Assembly: GCA_027083895.1 (NCBI GenBank)
Contig: JALWMN010000023.1
Location: 1-7,894 of the forward strand
DNA length: 7,894 bases
Direction: 5' to 3'
Origin: Campylobacteraceae bacterium
GTDB taxonomy: Bacteria > Campylobacterota > Campylobacteria > Campylobacterales > Sulfurovaceae
Shown here piece after piece: positions 1 through 7,118 of the stretch (positions within the stretch are counted from its first letter, which is position 1; the number at the start of each line of letters is the position of its first letter). The position numbers and the translations under genes were made by a program. The notes below the pieces were generated by a model. The model made no database searches. It worked only from the letters and a program-made list of their open reading frames with translations, and was not told the origin of the DNA.

Positions 1-763
1 CTTCTATATCGAAGTGGATATAGAGATCCCCTCTATGTCCGTATCTATCAATATTACCTTTGCCAGGAACTCTTAGTCGATTTCCTATATTGATTCCAGG
101 AGGTATTGAGATAGTGACCTTTTCACTCTTTTCAATACCGCCAACTCCTTTACACACTTTACATCTTTCGCGTGTAATTTTTCCTGAACCATGACATTTA
201 GGACACTCTTGAGTAAAAGTCATAAAGCCTTGACGCATAACCATCTGTCCATGTCCATGGCAGTAGTTACATGTTGCAAGTTCACCATCTTTAGCACCAG
301 TTCCACTACAACTACTACACGGTTCAAGATATTTAATAGTAACCTCTTTTTCGCAACCAAAAATAGCTTCATTAAACTCTAAATTGATCTCTAGTTCTAT
401 ATCGAGCATATAGTTCATGCTCGAACGCTGTTGCGATCTTTGTCCAAAACCAAAACTATCTCCAAACATGGAGTTGAAGATATCCATAATATCATCCATA
501 CTACTGCTAAAGCCACCACTTCCATGTGTATGTGTACCATTTAATCCCTCTTTGCCATATAGATCATAGATCTCACGCTTTTTGGGGTCGCTTAGTACCG
601 AGTAGGCCTCATTGATAAGTTTAAATTTCTCTTCTGCTTCTTTATTCCCTTTATTTTTATCGGGATGGTACTGTATTGCTAATTTACGATAAGCCTTTTT
701 TATCTCTGTTGTTGTTGCATCTTTTGATACTTGTAAAACTTCGTAGTAACAAAGATCTTCCAT
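1..763 (-). CDS. dnaJ: Chaperone protein DnaJ (Hsp40), partial, C-terminus off the left edge
   Basis: Cytoplasmic co-chaperone that delivers unfolded clients to DnaK and stimulates its ATPase. The 254 visible residues start at an ATG at 763, with AAAGG (773-777) 9 nt upstream. The J domain spans residues 4-70, with the HPD motif at 33-35. A short Gly/Phe-rich linker (about 81-108, containing GDSFGFG) follows. The zinc-binding domain has four CxxCxGxG repeats: CSSCSGTG (149), CNYCHGHG (165), CPKCHGSG (187) and CKVCKGVG (201). The start of the client-binding beta domain (VTISIPPGI) is visible before the reading frame leaves the window. Family members are about 370-380 residues, so roughly a third is missing. 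This is the full type I architecture, not a CbpA-like protein. dnaK and grpE are not adjacent. It is divergent from the Dabb-recR pair. Identification is essentially certain. Confidence 0.97.
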   Translation of the reverse strand, partial: MEDLCYYEVLQVSKDATTTEIKKAYRKLAIQYHPDKNKGNKEAEEKFKLINEAYSVLSDPKKREIYDLYGKEGLNGTHTHGSGGFSSSMDDIMDIFNSMFGDSFGFGQRSQQRSSMNYMLDIELEINLEFNEAIFGCEKEVTIKYLEPCSSCSGTGAKDGELATCNYCHGHGQMVMRQGFMTFTQECPKCHGSGKITRERCKVCKGVGGIEKSEKVTISIPPGINIGNRLRVPGKGNIDRYGHRGDLYIHFDIE

Positions 764-843
764 TCAATTTTACCTTTGATTTTTTGCGTAATTTTAGCAC
801 AATATTATATAATTCGAGATAATTATTTTATAAAGGGATAATT
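764..843. promoter_or_regulatory. Divergent promoter region, dnaJ / Dabb-recR
   Basis: This 80-bp AT-rich spacer separates the two starts. On the minus strand there is an extended -10, TGCTAAAAT (799 down to 791), about 28 nt from the dnaJ start. On the plus strand TATAAT (808-813) lies about 30 nt before the GTG of the Dabb gene, with a weak TTGCGT (784-789) 18 bp upstream as a possible -35. The plus -10 lies inside a perfect palindrome, ATTATATAAT (804-813), so a second minus-strand TATAAT overlaps it. Poorly conserved -35 boxes are usual for sigma70 promoters in this phylum. Assignments are by eye only. Confidence 0.5.
832..837 (+). promoter_or_regulatory. Ribosome binding site supporting the GTG start at 844
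   Basis: AAAGGG sits 6 nt before the GTG at 844. It favours this GTG over the first in-frame ATG at 862, which would remove the conserved His near the N-terminus of the Dabb fold. Confidence 0.65.
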
Positions 844-1134
844 GTGATTTTACATATTGTAATGATTAAATTTAAAGATAGTACAACCAAAGAGCAGATA
901 GTAGATATTAAAGAGAGATTAGAGCGACTTGTTGATGCTATTGAACCTCTAAAGAGCATGGAGGTTGGACTCAATTTTAAGCCATCAGAGAGAGCCATGG
1001 ATCTTGTTTTAACAGCAACTTTTGATACTAAAGAGGGCTTAGAGATCTACTCGCCACACCCTGCACACCAAGAGGTCGTAAAGAGTATTAAAGAGCTTGC
1101 AGAGTATACCAAAGTTGTCGATTATGAAAAGTAA
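844..1134 (+). CDS. Dabb-domain (stress-responsive A/B barrel) protein
   Basis: Small 96-residue protein made of one Dabb domain (ferredoxin-like, usually dimeric alpha/beta barrel). Visible family features are the first strand HIVMIKFK (residues 4-11), the helix KEQIVDIKERLERL, the strand-turn around MEVGLNFKPSERAMDLVL, and the C-terminal YSPHPAHQEVVKSI (about 69-82), which matches the typical 'Y..hpaH..v' segment. Start is GTG with a good ribosome binding site. Family members range from plant stress proteins to olivetolic acid cyclase and many bacterial proteins of unknown role, so no reaction can be assigned; there is no signal peptide, so it is probably cytoplasmic. Its last 11 bases overlap the start of recR, so the two are likely translationally coupled. 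The fold assignment is firm, the function unknown. Confidence 0.88.
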   Translation: MILHIVMIKFKDSTTKEQIVDIKERLERLVDAIEPLKSMEVGLNFKPSERAMDLVLTATFDTKEGLEIYSPHPAHQEVVKSIKELAEYTKVVDYEK

Positions 1135-1693
1135 TGAGCTTACTTCTTTTAATAACCTAGTTGATGCTTTTGCGGCTCTTCCAGGTATTGGACAAAAGAG
1201 TGCACTCAAATTAGCCTACCATATTGTCAGTGAGGGTTCATATGATGGTATGAAGCTTGCATATGCAATTGAACAGGCAGTCGAATCGATCCAGAGATGT
1301 CGTAGATGTAATAATTTAAGTCAAGATGAACTCTGCCATATCTGTAGTGATGAGTTGCGTGATAGAACAAAGCTCTGTTTAGTTGAGAGTGCAAAAGATA
1401 TATTAACAATTGAAAAAGTAGGCCAATATAATGGTCTTTACTATGTTCTAAGTGATATTGACACATTTGATCTTGTTCATCTTCGTAATGCATTAGATGG
1501 GGTTGAGGAGTTAATATTTGCATTTGCTCCATCGATTGCAAGCGATACAATGATGCTCTATATCGAAAGCCAATTAGAAGATCTTAATCTACAATTTACC
1601 AAAATTGCTCAAGGGGTACCAACAGGCATTTCGCTTGATAGTGTTGATACACTATCGCTTGCACGTGCAATAGAAGATAGAGTTTCTATATAA
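1124..1693 (+). CDS. recR: Recombination mediator protein RecR
   Basis: With RecO (and RecF where present), RecR helps load RecA on SSB-coated single-stranded DNA in gap repair. The 189 residues show the helix-hairpin-helix LPGIGQKSALKLAYHI (19-34), a four-Cys zinc site (C59, C62, C71, C74), a Toprim domain beginning CLVESAKDILTIEK (85-98), and the C-terminal AQGVPTGISLDSVDTLSLARAI motif. The loop after YYVL (107-109) is shorter than the G-x-L-SP-x-x-G-I-G-P loop of E. coli-type RecR, and the usual 'EG' before the helix is replaced by ASD; I believe this reduced form is typical of Campylobacterota. The ATG at 1124 is chosen over an in-frame TTG at 1097 because it matches family N-termini (about 10 residues before the HhH segment). 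It overlaps the Dabb gene by 11 bp, and its 3' end overlaps convergent mqnX by 8 bp. Confidence 0.96.
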   Translation: MKSNELTSFNNLVDAFAALPGIGQKSALKLAYHIVSEGSYDGMKLAYAIEQAVESIQRCRRCNNLSQDELCHICSDELRDRTKLCLVESAKDILTIEKVGQYNGLYYVLSDIDTFDLVHLRNALDGVEELIFAFAPSIASDTMMLYIESQLEDLNLQFTKIAQGVPTGISLDSVDTLSLARAIEDRVSI

Positions 1694-2897
1694 TTTCGCC
1701 ACCAACTATTGTAGCTTCTGTTTGTTGGCAGTCAAGAATTGTATGGAGGGCAAGAGTTCCTTTATCGCTATTTTTTAAATCCTCCGCTAATTTGAAAATT
1801 GCAAAGTCTGCAAAGTATCCCTCTTTTATTTCACCAATAGGAAGCTTAAGTGCTTTTGAAGCATTTGTAGTAACTGACTCTATAAGTTTGCTCGCTAGTT
1901 GTTTTAGGTTAGCTTTGTGGTGGAGCATCAAAGCAGCTTTGAGCTCTTCAAGGATTGAAAGGGAGTAGTTTGAACTATAACCATCTGTTCCTAAAAGCAG
2001 ACTATTAGCATACTCTATTTTAGCTCTACCACACCCTAGAAGTCTGTTTGATCGAGGGCAGTGGATTACTGAATGGTTATACCTATTAAAGTACTCAAAG
2101 TGCTCTTTATTAGCTTGTGTAGCGTGGGTAAATAGAGTAGGACTTTGCTCAAAAAGTGCTAAAAATCCCTCTATGGTATTTACTGCTTTTGTAGTGTTAA
2201 AATACTTTTCAAAGAGCTCTTTAAAGGCTCCGCTATTACTTTGAAGCCACTCTTTTTCTGCTTGGGACTCTAAGAAGTGAGCTGTTGTTAAAAGCTGCTT
2301 ACTCTTGGCTAACTTTAAAACTGCTTTTATTAAAATTGGATGGACAGAATAGGGTGCATGGATCGCTACAGCTGGGTAGAATCTATCATCTGCTAAGGCA
2401 AGAGAGTCATTGAGACGATGATTAAAATCGCTAAAAAGAGCATCAACTGTAGCTGGGTTTGAACCTATTACTTCGTTAAAGTAGATGATTCTCTGCTTTG
2501 CCTCTTTACAAACATCCATATCTGCACCAAAACTTGAGATTGCTCCAATTGTTGTTACGCCACTCTTTGCCATCTCGTCAAGTCCATTTTGCATTAGCCC
2601 TCTATCAAGAGCTGCTATAAGCTCTTCACGGTAAGCAAAAACACTATAGAGCCACTCTATAAAAGAGCCAAATGTTAGTTTTGCCCTATTTGCACTAAAC
2701 TCTAAATGGGTATGTGCATTAATAAATCCAGGATAGATAATAGAGTTGCCACCATAAAAAGTTGTTTCTACTTTGGGATACTCTTTTTGAATAGTATCAA
2801 GTGGTCCAATTTTGATAATTTTCTTATCAAATACCACCCCCATACCTTCATAATATATAGAATCTTTATAGATATATTTTGCAGCTATTATCTTCAC
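1686..2897 (-). CDS. mqnX: Aminodeoxyfutalosine deaminase (amidohydrolase superfamily), futalosine menaquinone pathway
   Basis: Predicted to deaminate 6-amino-6-deoxyfutalosine to futalosine, an early step of menaquinone synthesis, in the cytoplasm. The 403 residues form a metal-dependent TIM-barrel amidohydrolase flanked by the small beta domain (GVVFDKKIIKIG near the N-terminus; GYFADFAIF near the C-terminus). Metal and catalytic motifs are NAHTHLEF (H62, H64), HAPYSVH (H180), HFLES (H207, E210), TH (H258), HCPRSNRLLG (279-288) and GTDGYSSN (D305). The segments GVVFDKK, NAHTHLEFSAN, HAPYSVH, HFLES and SNRLL strongly recall HP0267 of Helicobacter pylori and Cj0067 of Campylobacter jejuni. 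The start is GTG at 2897, with AAAAGG 7 nt upstream. It is transcribed alone, divergent from aroQ. An SsnA/TrzA-like or adenosine/guanine deaminase role is the alternative, but the whole-length resemblance favours MqnX. Confidence 0.87.
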   Translation of the reverse strand: MKIIAAKYIYKDSIYYEGMGVVFDKKIIKIGPLDTIQKEYPKVETTFYGGNSIIYPGFINAHTHLEFSANRAKLTFGSFIEWLYSVFAYREELIAALDRGLMQNGLDEMAKSGVTTIGAISSFGADMDVCKEAKQRIIYFNEVIGSNPATVDALFSDFNHRLNDSLALADDRFYPAVAIHAPYSVHPILIKAVLKLAKSKQLLTTAHFLESQAEKEWLQSNSGAFKELFEKYFNTTKAVNTIEGFLALFEQSPTLFTHATQANKEHFEYFNRYNHSVIHCPRSNRLLGCGRAKIEYANSLLLGTDGYSSNYSLSILEELKAALMLHHKANLKQLASKLIESVTTNASKALKLPIGEIKEGYFADFAIFKLAEDLKNSDKGTLALHTILDCQQTEATIVGGEII

Positions 2898-2961
2898 CTT
2901 TAAACCTTTTCTAACAACACTTTTACTAGAATTATAGCAAATTAATTCAAAAGGTCGATAT
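2898..2961. promoter_or_regulatory. Divergent promoter region, mqnX / aroQ operon
   Basis: Spacer of 64 bp. The clearest signal is a minus-strand extended -10, TGCTATAAT (2939 down to 2931), about 34 nt from the mqnX GTG; no good -35 accompanies it. For the plus strand the best candidate is TAGAAT (2927-2932), about 30 nt before the aroQ ATG, which overlaps the minus -10, so the two promoters could compete for polymerase. Ribosome binding sites are AAAAGG (2905-2910, minus) for mqnX and AAAAGG (2949-2954, plus) for aroQ, each 7 nt from its start codon. Confidence 0.55.
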
Positions 2962-3432
2962 ATGAAAATTGTAGTAATTCAAGGTCCAAATTTAAATATG
3001 CTAGGTATTAGAGAGCAGCATATCTATGGTCCAATGAAGCTAGAGGATATTCATGAACAGATGAAAAATTTTGCAGAGCAAAATGGTGTAGAGATAGAGT
3101 TTTTTCAAAGCAATTTAGAGGGTGAGATTGTCGATAGAATCCAAGAGTGTTTAGGTGATGCTGATGGTATTATTATCAATCCTGCAGCCTATTCACACAC
3201 CTCAATAGCAATAAGAGATGCAATTGCTGCAGTTGAATTGCCAACGATTGAAGTCCATTTAAGTAATATCCATGCAAGAGAGGAGTTTAGAAAACACTCT
3301 CTCACAGCAGAAGTTTGTGCAGGTGTAATTGCTGGTGTTGGGCCATTTGGATACCATTTAGCAATGATTGGCATGCTACAGATTATAAATGAGATTAAAG
3401 CAATGCAAGAGGCACAAAACCAAGAGTCTTAA
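2962..3432 (+). CDS. aroQ: 3-Dehydroquinate dehydratase, type II
   Basis: Reversible dehydration of 3-dehydroquinate to 3-dehydroshikimate, third step of the shikimate pathway; the family is a dodecameric cytoplasmic enzyme. The 156 residues match the usual 140-160. Visible motifs are [12 protein letters not shown] (7-18) with R17, the catalytic Tyr in HIYG (Y22), the substrate-binding NPAAYSHTS segment (N73, H79), the catalytic His in EVHLSN (H99), and R110 in the EEFR segment. C-terminal GPFGYHLAM is also family-typical. It is the first gene of the plus-strand operon. Its TAA shares its last A with the ATG of the next gene (TAATG), implying translational coupling. Identification is certain. 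Confidence 0.97.
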   Translation: MKIVVIQGPNLNMLGIREQHIYGPMKLEDIHEQMKNFAEQNGVEIEFFQSNLEGEIVDRIQECLGDADGIIINPAAYSHTSIAIRDAIAAVELPTIEVHLSNIHAREEFRKHSLTAEVCAGVIAGVGPFGYHLAMIGMLQIINEIKAMQEAQNQES

Positions 3433-4457
3433 TGAAAAATTATATTGTTTATCAAAATGAAAATGCAATCTACTATGAGTGCAACTATAGTTGTGACAAT
3501 GCAATTTTTTTAAAATTGGGGAGTGAGAGCTACTTCTTTACCGATAGTAGGTATGAGATAGAGGCTAAAAGTGCACTCGAGGATGTAGAGGTTATTATTG
3601 CGAAAGATCTTTTAGCTGCTCTAATTAAAGTTTTAAAAAAATCGCAACTAAAAAGAGTAACAATCGATCCCCAAGAGTGGAATTTAGGAAGTTTTAAGAG
3701 ATTAAAAGAGTCCCTTCCTATTAAATTTAGTTATAAACCATTCTTTTCTCATAAAAAACGGATGATTAAGAGCGATTTAGAGCTCGAGTATCTCCAAAGT
3801 GCAGTTAATATAGGTAAAAACTCTTTTAGAAAGATAGCAAAAGAGTTAGCAAAACGATCTGGTGAGGATGAGATCTCTTTAAGCTTTTTATCTGAATCAA
3901 TTTTAAGAGACTATGGTAAAAGAGCATTAAGTTTTGAGCCTATTTTAGCCTTTAGTGAGAATGCTTCAAAACCTCATGCCCAGCCAACCAAAAGAGCCTT
4001 AAAAGAGGGTGACTTAGTACTCCTAGATGCAGGGGTGAAATATAAGAGATACTGTTCTGATCGAACAAGAACTGCCTATTTTGATGGCACAAATCTCTCT
4101 TTTAAAAAGAAGCAGCATTTTCCAAATAGAACAATTCAAAAAGCTTACGATACTCTTTTAAAGGCTCACGATAAGGCAATTGAAAAAGCAAGAAGTGGTA
4201 TGAAAGCCAAAAAGATAGATAAAATTGCTCGAGAGATAATAGAAAAAGCTGGTTTTGGAGAGTACTTTGTACACTCTACTGGTCATGGAGTTGGTCTTGA
4301 TATTCACGAGATGCCCTATATCTCTAGTAGCAGCGAAACCATTATAGAGGACTCTATGGTTTTTACAATTGAGCCAGGTATATATGTTGAAGGGGAGTTT
4401 GGTATTCGAATAGAAGATATGGTTGTAATGCGTCATGGCAGAGCAGAGATACTTTAG
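3432..4457 (+). CDS. Xaa-Pro aminopeptidase/dipeptidase, M24B family (PepP/PepQ type)
   Basis: Cytoplasmic dinuclear-metal peptidase removing residues before proline. The 341 residues hold an N-terminal creatinase-like domain (about 1-110; YFFTDSRYEIEA at 34-45) and a C-terminal pita-bread domain. All five metal ligands are present: D199 (LLDAGVKY), D210 (CSDRTRT), H285 (STGHGVGLDIHE), E314 (FTIEPGIY) and E328 (GIRIED). H182 (KPHAQP) and H292 fit the substrate-binding histidines. The ending at EIL is normal for the short form in this phylum. ATG at 3432 overlaps the aroQ stop by one base. The TAG stop at 4455-4457 is in the same frame as folK, 9 nt ahead of the folK start. Whether it acts as aminopeptidase or dipeptidase cannot be told from sequence, so no symbol is given. 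Confidence 0.9.
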   Translation: MKNYIVYQNENAIYYECNYSCDNAIFLKLGSESYFFTDSRYEIEAKSALEDVEVIIAKDLLAALIKVLKKSQLKRVTIDPQEWNLGSFKRLKESLPIKFSYKPFFSHKKRMIKSDLELEYLQSAVNIGKNSFRKIAKELAKRSGEDEISLSFLSESILRDYGKRALSFEPILAFSENASKPHAQPTKRALKEGDLVLLDAGVKYKRYCSDRTRTAYFDGTNLSFKKKQHFPNRTIQKAYDTLLKAHDKAIEKARSGMKAKKIDKIAREIIEKAGFGEYFVHSTGHGVGLDIHEMPYISSSSETIIEDSMVFTIEPGIYVEGEFGIRIEDMVVMRHGRAEIL

Positions 4458-4458
4458 G
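4456..4458 (+). promoter_or_regulatory. Minimal ribosome binding site for folK, inside the upstream stop codon
   Basis: The TAG stop of the peptidase gene plus the next G forms TAGG; AGG is 8 nt from the TTG start of folK. It is a weak site, consistent with low-level translation coupled to termination of the upstream gene. Confidence 0.4.
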
Positions 4459-4466
4459 TTACAACT

Positions 4467-4985
4467 TTGTTAGGCTATCTACGAAAAAAAAGAGATGATG
4501 TAACTACTCTACGAAGCAGAATTTTTCCCTTTAGAGTAAGGAATTACAAAGCCAAAGGAAATATTGCTCTCATTGGTGTAGGAGGAAATATTGGCGATAC
4601 TTTACGAAGATTTAACCATCTCTTCTATATGCTAAAAAGAGAACCAAAACTTAAAATATTGGCAACAGCTACAATTTTAAAAAATCCTCCATTTGGCTAT
4701 TTAGAGCAGCCATATTTTTATAATACTCTCTTATTGCTAGAGACTACACTTACTCCAATGCAGCTTTTAATCCGTTTACAGTTAATCGAGAATCGTTTTC
4801 GTAGAAAAAGATCCTTTAAAGATGCTCCAAGAACACTAGATTTAGATATAATACTCTTTAATAAAAGAAAAGTAGCCAAAGCACCGCGGCTTATAATTCC
4901 ACATCCGCACTATCAAGAGCGAGAGAGTGTCTTAAAGCCACTAGAATCACTAAAGGGAGTTCGATGGTTAAAGAGAGTTTTGTAG
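4467..4985 (+). CDS. folK: 2-Amino-4-hydroxy-6-hydroxymethyldihydropteridine pyrophosphokinase (HPPK)
   Basis: Transfers pyrophosphate from ATP to 6-hydroxymethyl-dihydropterin, the step before dihydropteroate synthase in folate synthesis; cytoplasmic. Of 172 residues, about the first 32 are a basic extension before the HPPK core, a feature I associate with Campylobacterota FolK. Core motifs: VGGNIGDTLRRF (38-49), LKNPPFGYLEQPYFYN (71-86), RFRRKRSFKDAPRTLDLDII (110-129) with Mg-binding D126 and D128, and IPHPHYQER (145-153). The TTG at 4467 is the only ATG/GTG/TTG codon in frame between the upstream TAG (4455) and the GGNIGD motif; the next Met lies after it, so this start is forced unless an ATT is used. 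The gene follows the peptidase gene by 9 bp and overlaps flhF by 22 bp. Confidence 0.93.
   Translation: MLGYLRKKRDDVTTLRSRIFPFRVRNYKAKGNIALIGVGGNIGDTLRRFNHLFYMLKREPKLKILATATILKNPPFGYLEQPYFYNTLLLLETTLTPMQLLIRLQLIENRFRRKRSFKDAPRTLDLDIILFNKRKVAKAPRLIIPHPHYQERESVLKPLESLKGVRWLKRVL
4952..4959 (+). promoter_or_regulatory. Strong ribosome binding site for flhF
   Basis: AAAGGGAG, inside the 3' end of folK, lies 4 nt before the flhF ATG at 4964. It is the best Shine-Dalgarno match in the operon, suggesting that FlhF is translated independently of folK and perhaps more strongly. Confidence 0.6.
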
Positions 4986-6076
4986 CAGATACACCATTAG
5001 AGGCATATAGACTTGCACTTAAAAAGTATGGCTCAATTGATAAATTTACTGTTACTAAAGCAACACAATATAAAAATAGTAATGGAGACTTAGTAGCAGA
5101 GATTGAGATCGAAGTAGATGATGCAAGCTTTTATGAGGGGATAGGTTTAAGCCAAGAGGAGCAGTTAATTGAAGAGATTAACCTCTTAAAGAGCAAAATG
5201 AATAGGATGAAAGAGGCTCTGCTGCCAGAAGGATCAAACGATGTTGATAAAGGGCAGAGTTTCAAGATGGCAGTGGCATCTTCAAAGAGTAGTATAGAGC
5301 ATGTTAAAGAGATATTAATCGAGAAGGGGCTTGAGAGAGAGTGGGTAGAGTATATGCTTGACCCCTTTGCAACTACCCAAGTAGCAGAAGATAAGACACT
5401 TTTAGTCTCATTTGTTTTAGAAGAGATAGAGGACTCTTTGCAAATTGATCGAGATTTTTTAAAAGATCGCGTACATCTCTTTGTTGGTACAACTGGTGTA
5501 GGGAAGACTACAACAATTGCAAAGATTGTCTCATTTGTTTTAACTCAGGGGGTCCATCCAGAAGAGATTGCAGTAATCAACTTAGATGCATTTAGAGCGG
5601 GTGCAAATGAGCAATTAAGCTCTTATATAAGAAAAGTAGGGGTAGATTACTACTTTGTAGAAAATGAGATAGCAATATATGATCTCTTGAAACGATTAGA
5701 TAGTAAGCGATATCTCTTTATAGATAGTGCAGGGAGTGCCCCATATGATATAGAAAAGCTTATGAATACTGTAAAATTTTACCAAAATAGTAGAAACTTC
5801 ATAGGGGATATACATACAAATTTAGTTGTCTCTGCAGGTATAAAATATAGAGATCTCAAAAGTATCTATGAGCACTTCTCATTTTTAAATATAGACTCAT
5901 TAATAGTAACAAAAATTGATGAGACCAAAGATATTGGAAATATTATTGCTTTTCTATTAGGATCAAAAATTCCACTCTCATTTATAAGTACAGGGCAGCA
6001 GATTCCGCAAGATTTGGAGCTAGCATCTACAAAAAAAGTACTTAACTATTTTATTGGTGATTTAAAAGAGCTATAA
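4964..6076 (+). CDS. flhF: FlhF-type SRP-family GTPase (flagellar placement), divergent and short
   Basis: FlhF sets the site, and with FlhG the number, of polar flagella; it is a membrane-associated homologue of Ffh and FtsY. The 370 residues are shorter than C. jejuni FlhF (about 480). Residues 1-55 ([18 protein letters not shown]) match the FlhF N-terminus. A charged linker with a likely coiled coil (62-87) and a helical N domain (about 100-165) precede the G domain. GTPase motifs: G1 [10 protein letters not shown] (175-184, K181), [11 protein letters not shown] (208-218, D208 and R211 kept), G3 DSAGSAPYD (254-262), G4 TKIDET (316-321), G5 [10 protein letters not shown] (342-351). G3 lacks the Arg of the usual D-T-x-G-R. 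FlhF and not FtsY/Ffh is indicated by the N-terminus and by position after folK. In flagellated relatives flhG and other flagellar genes follow; here mnmA does. The frame is intact. Confidence 0.88.
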   Translation: MVKESFVADTPLEAYRLALKKYGSIDKFTVTKATQYKNSNGDLVAEIEIEVDDASFYEGIGLSQEEQLIEEINLLKSKMNRMKEALLPEGSNDVDKGQSFKMAVASSKSSIEHVKEILIEKGLEREWVEYMLDPFATTQVAEDKTLLVSFVLEEIEDSLQIDRDFLKDRVHLFVGTTGVGKTTTIAKIVSFVLTQGVHPEEIAVINLDAFRAGANEQLSSYIRKVGVDYYFVENEIAIYDLLKRLDSKRYLFIDSAGSAPYDIEKLMNTVKFYQNSRNFIGDIHTNLVVSAGIKYRDLKSIYEHFSFLNIDSLIVTKIDETKDIGNIIAFLLGSKIPLSFISTGQQIPQDLELASTKKVLNYFIGDLKEL

Positions 6077-6080
6077 ATGT

Positions 6081-6085
6081 AAAGG
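6081..6085 (+). promoter_or_regulatory. Ribosome binding site deciding between two mnmA start codons
   Basis: AAAGG precedes two adjacent ATG codons at 6090 and 6093. Its spacing is 4 nt to the first and 7 nt to the second; 7 nt is the more usual distance, so 6093 is preferred. Confidence 0.5.
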
Positions 6086-6092
6086 TACAATG

Positions 6093-7118
6093 ATGAAAAG
6101 GGTTTTAGTTGGTTTAAGTGGTGGTGTTGACTCTACTGTAACTGCTGTGCTTTTGCAAAAACAGGGGTATAGGGTTGAGGGTGTCTATATGGTAATGCAC
6201 GATATAGATAAGCTTAACAGCACAAATATTGCAAAGGCAAAGAAGGTTGCAGACTATTTAGGTATTAAATTACACATACTTAACATTCAAGAGAGTTTTA
6301 AAAGTGAGGTCTATGACTATTTTGTAGAAAGTTATAAAAGTGGCTTAACACCCAATCCATGTGTTGTATGCAATAGAAGAATCAAATTTGGAAAGATGCT
6401 TGAGTTTGCCGATAGTTTAGGAATTGAGTATATAGCGACAGGGCACTATGTAGATGTACGAGATGGATATATCTATAAAGGAAAAGATCTAAGCAAAGAC
6501 CAGAGCTATTTTCTAGCTCGTATTGATCCCAAAGTGATACCACGAGTTATCTTTCCACTTGGAAGATGGATTAAAAGCGATGTAAAAGAGTATGCTAAAG
6601 GTATAGAGGTATTAAAAGAGATTGCAACACAAAATGAGAGTAGTGAGATCTGCTTTGTGGAAAATAGCTATGTTGATATACTAAGTAGACACATAAATAC
6701 AAATAGACCTGGAGTTGTAAAAGATTTAGAGGGTAATGCAGTAGGTGAACATAAAGGTTTTATGCACTATACAATTGGAAAACGAAGAGGTTTTTTTGTA
6801 CGTGGAGCACAAGAGCCACACTTTGTTGTCGATATTGATGCAAAAAACAATACGCTTATAGTTGGGAAAAGAGAGGATCTAGCAAAAAAAGAGATTATTA
6901 TTACAAATATAAATCTTTTTCAAAAAAGTAGTGACTTTAACTGCGAAGTAAAGGTACGCTATAGAACAGAAGGGATAGAAGCAAACGTTAAGATCGATAA
7001 AGATATTGGTTTAATTAGCCTTAAAGAGCCCGCTTTTGGAGTAGCTAAGGGGCAATTTGCAGTATTTTATGATGGTGATAGGCTGCTTGGAGGTGCAGAG
7101 ATTATTGATGTTTTATAA
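6093..7118 (+). CDS. mnmA: tRNA-specific 2-thiouridylase MnmA
   Basis: ATP-dependent thiolation of U34 in the anticodon of tRNA-Lys, -Glu and -Gln, cytoplasmic, using sulfur relayed from a cysteine desulfurase. The 341 residues (numbered from 6093) show the PP-loop SGGVDS (9-14) for adenylation, the tRNA-binding segment around NPCVVCN (89-95 region) with C93 equivalent to the catalytic E. coli C102, ATGHY (115-119), DQSYFL (136-141), and the second catalytic cysteine C187 in SEICFVE. The central domain (HYTIGKRRG, residues 225-233) and the C-terminal beta barrel ending GGAEIIDVL are complete. An additional Cys, C90, makes a CxxC with C93. An ATG at 6090 is an equally possible start, adding one Met. 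Last gene of the operon, 16 bp after flhF. Identification is certain. Confidence 0.96.
   Translation: MKRVLVGLSGGVDSTVTAVLLQKQGYRVEGVYMVMHDIDKLNSTNIAKAKKVADYLGIKLHILNIQESFKSEVYDYFVESYKSGLTPNPCVVCNRRIKFGKMLEFADSLGIEYIATGHYVDVRDGYIYKGKDLSKDQSYFLARIDPKVIPRVIFPLGRWIKSDVKEYAKGIEVLKEIATQNESSEICFVENSYVDILSRHINTNRPGVVKDLEGNAVGEHKGFMHYTIGKRRGFFVRGAQEPHFVVDIDAKNNTLIVGKREDLAKKEIIITNINLFQKSSDFNCEVKVRYRTEGIEANVKIDKDIGLISLKEPAFGVAKGQFAVFYDGDRLLGGAEIIDVL

Noticed and set aside
191..382. Plus-strand ORF opposite dnaJ
   Set aside because: Antisense to the DnaJ zinc-finger region; Thr/Ser-rich low-complexity product with no ribosome binding site.
794..824. CIRCE (HrcA operator) upstream of dnaJ, suggested by TTAGCAC at 794-800
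   Set aside because: The second half-site GAGTGCTAA is absent at the required 9-bp spacing; the TTAGCAC is better explained as the complement of an extended -10 (TGCTAAAAT).
1097..1123. TTG start for recR at 1097
   Set aside because: It adds nine residues not typical of RecR and has no ribosome binding site; the ATG at 1124 matches the family N-terminus.
1227..1550. Minus-strand 107-codon ORF inside recR
   Set aside because: Antisense shadow of a clearly recognised gene; composition (many His, Tyr, Gln) reflects the reverse complement of recR codons.
2706..2903. Plus-strand ORF opposite the start of mqnX
   Set aside because: Antisense shadow of the mqnX N-terminal coding region; no family resemblance.
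3189..3374. Minus-strand ORF inside aroQ
   Set aside because: Lies wholly within the certain aroQ gene on the opposite strand.
4158..4436. Minus-strand ORF inside the M24 peptidase gene
   Set aside because: Covers the metal-binding motifs of the peptidase on the other strand, so it is a shadow.
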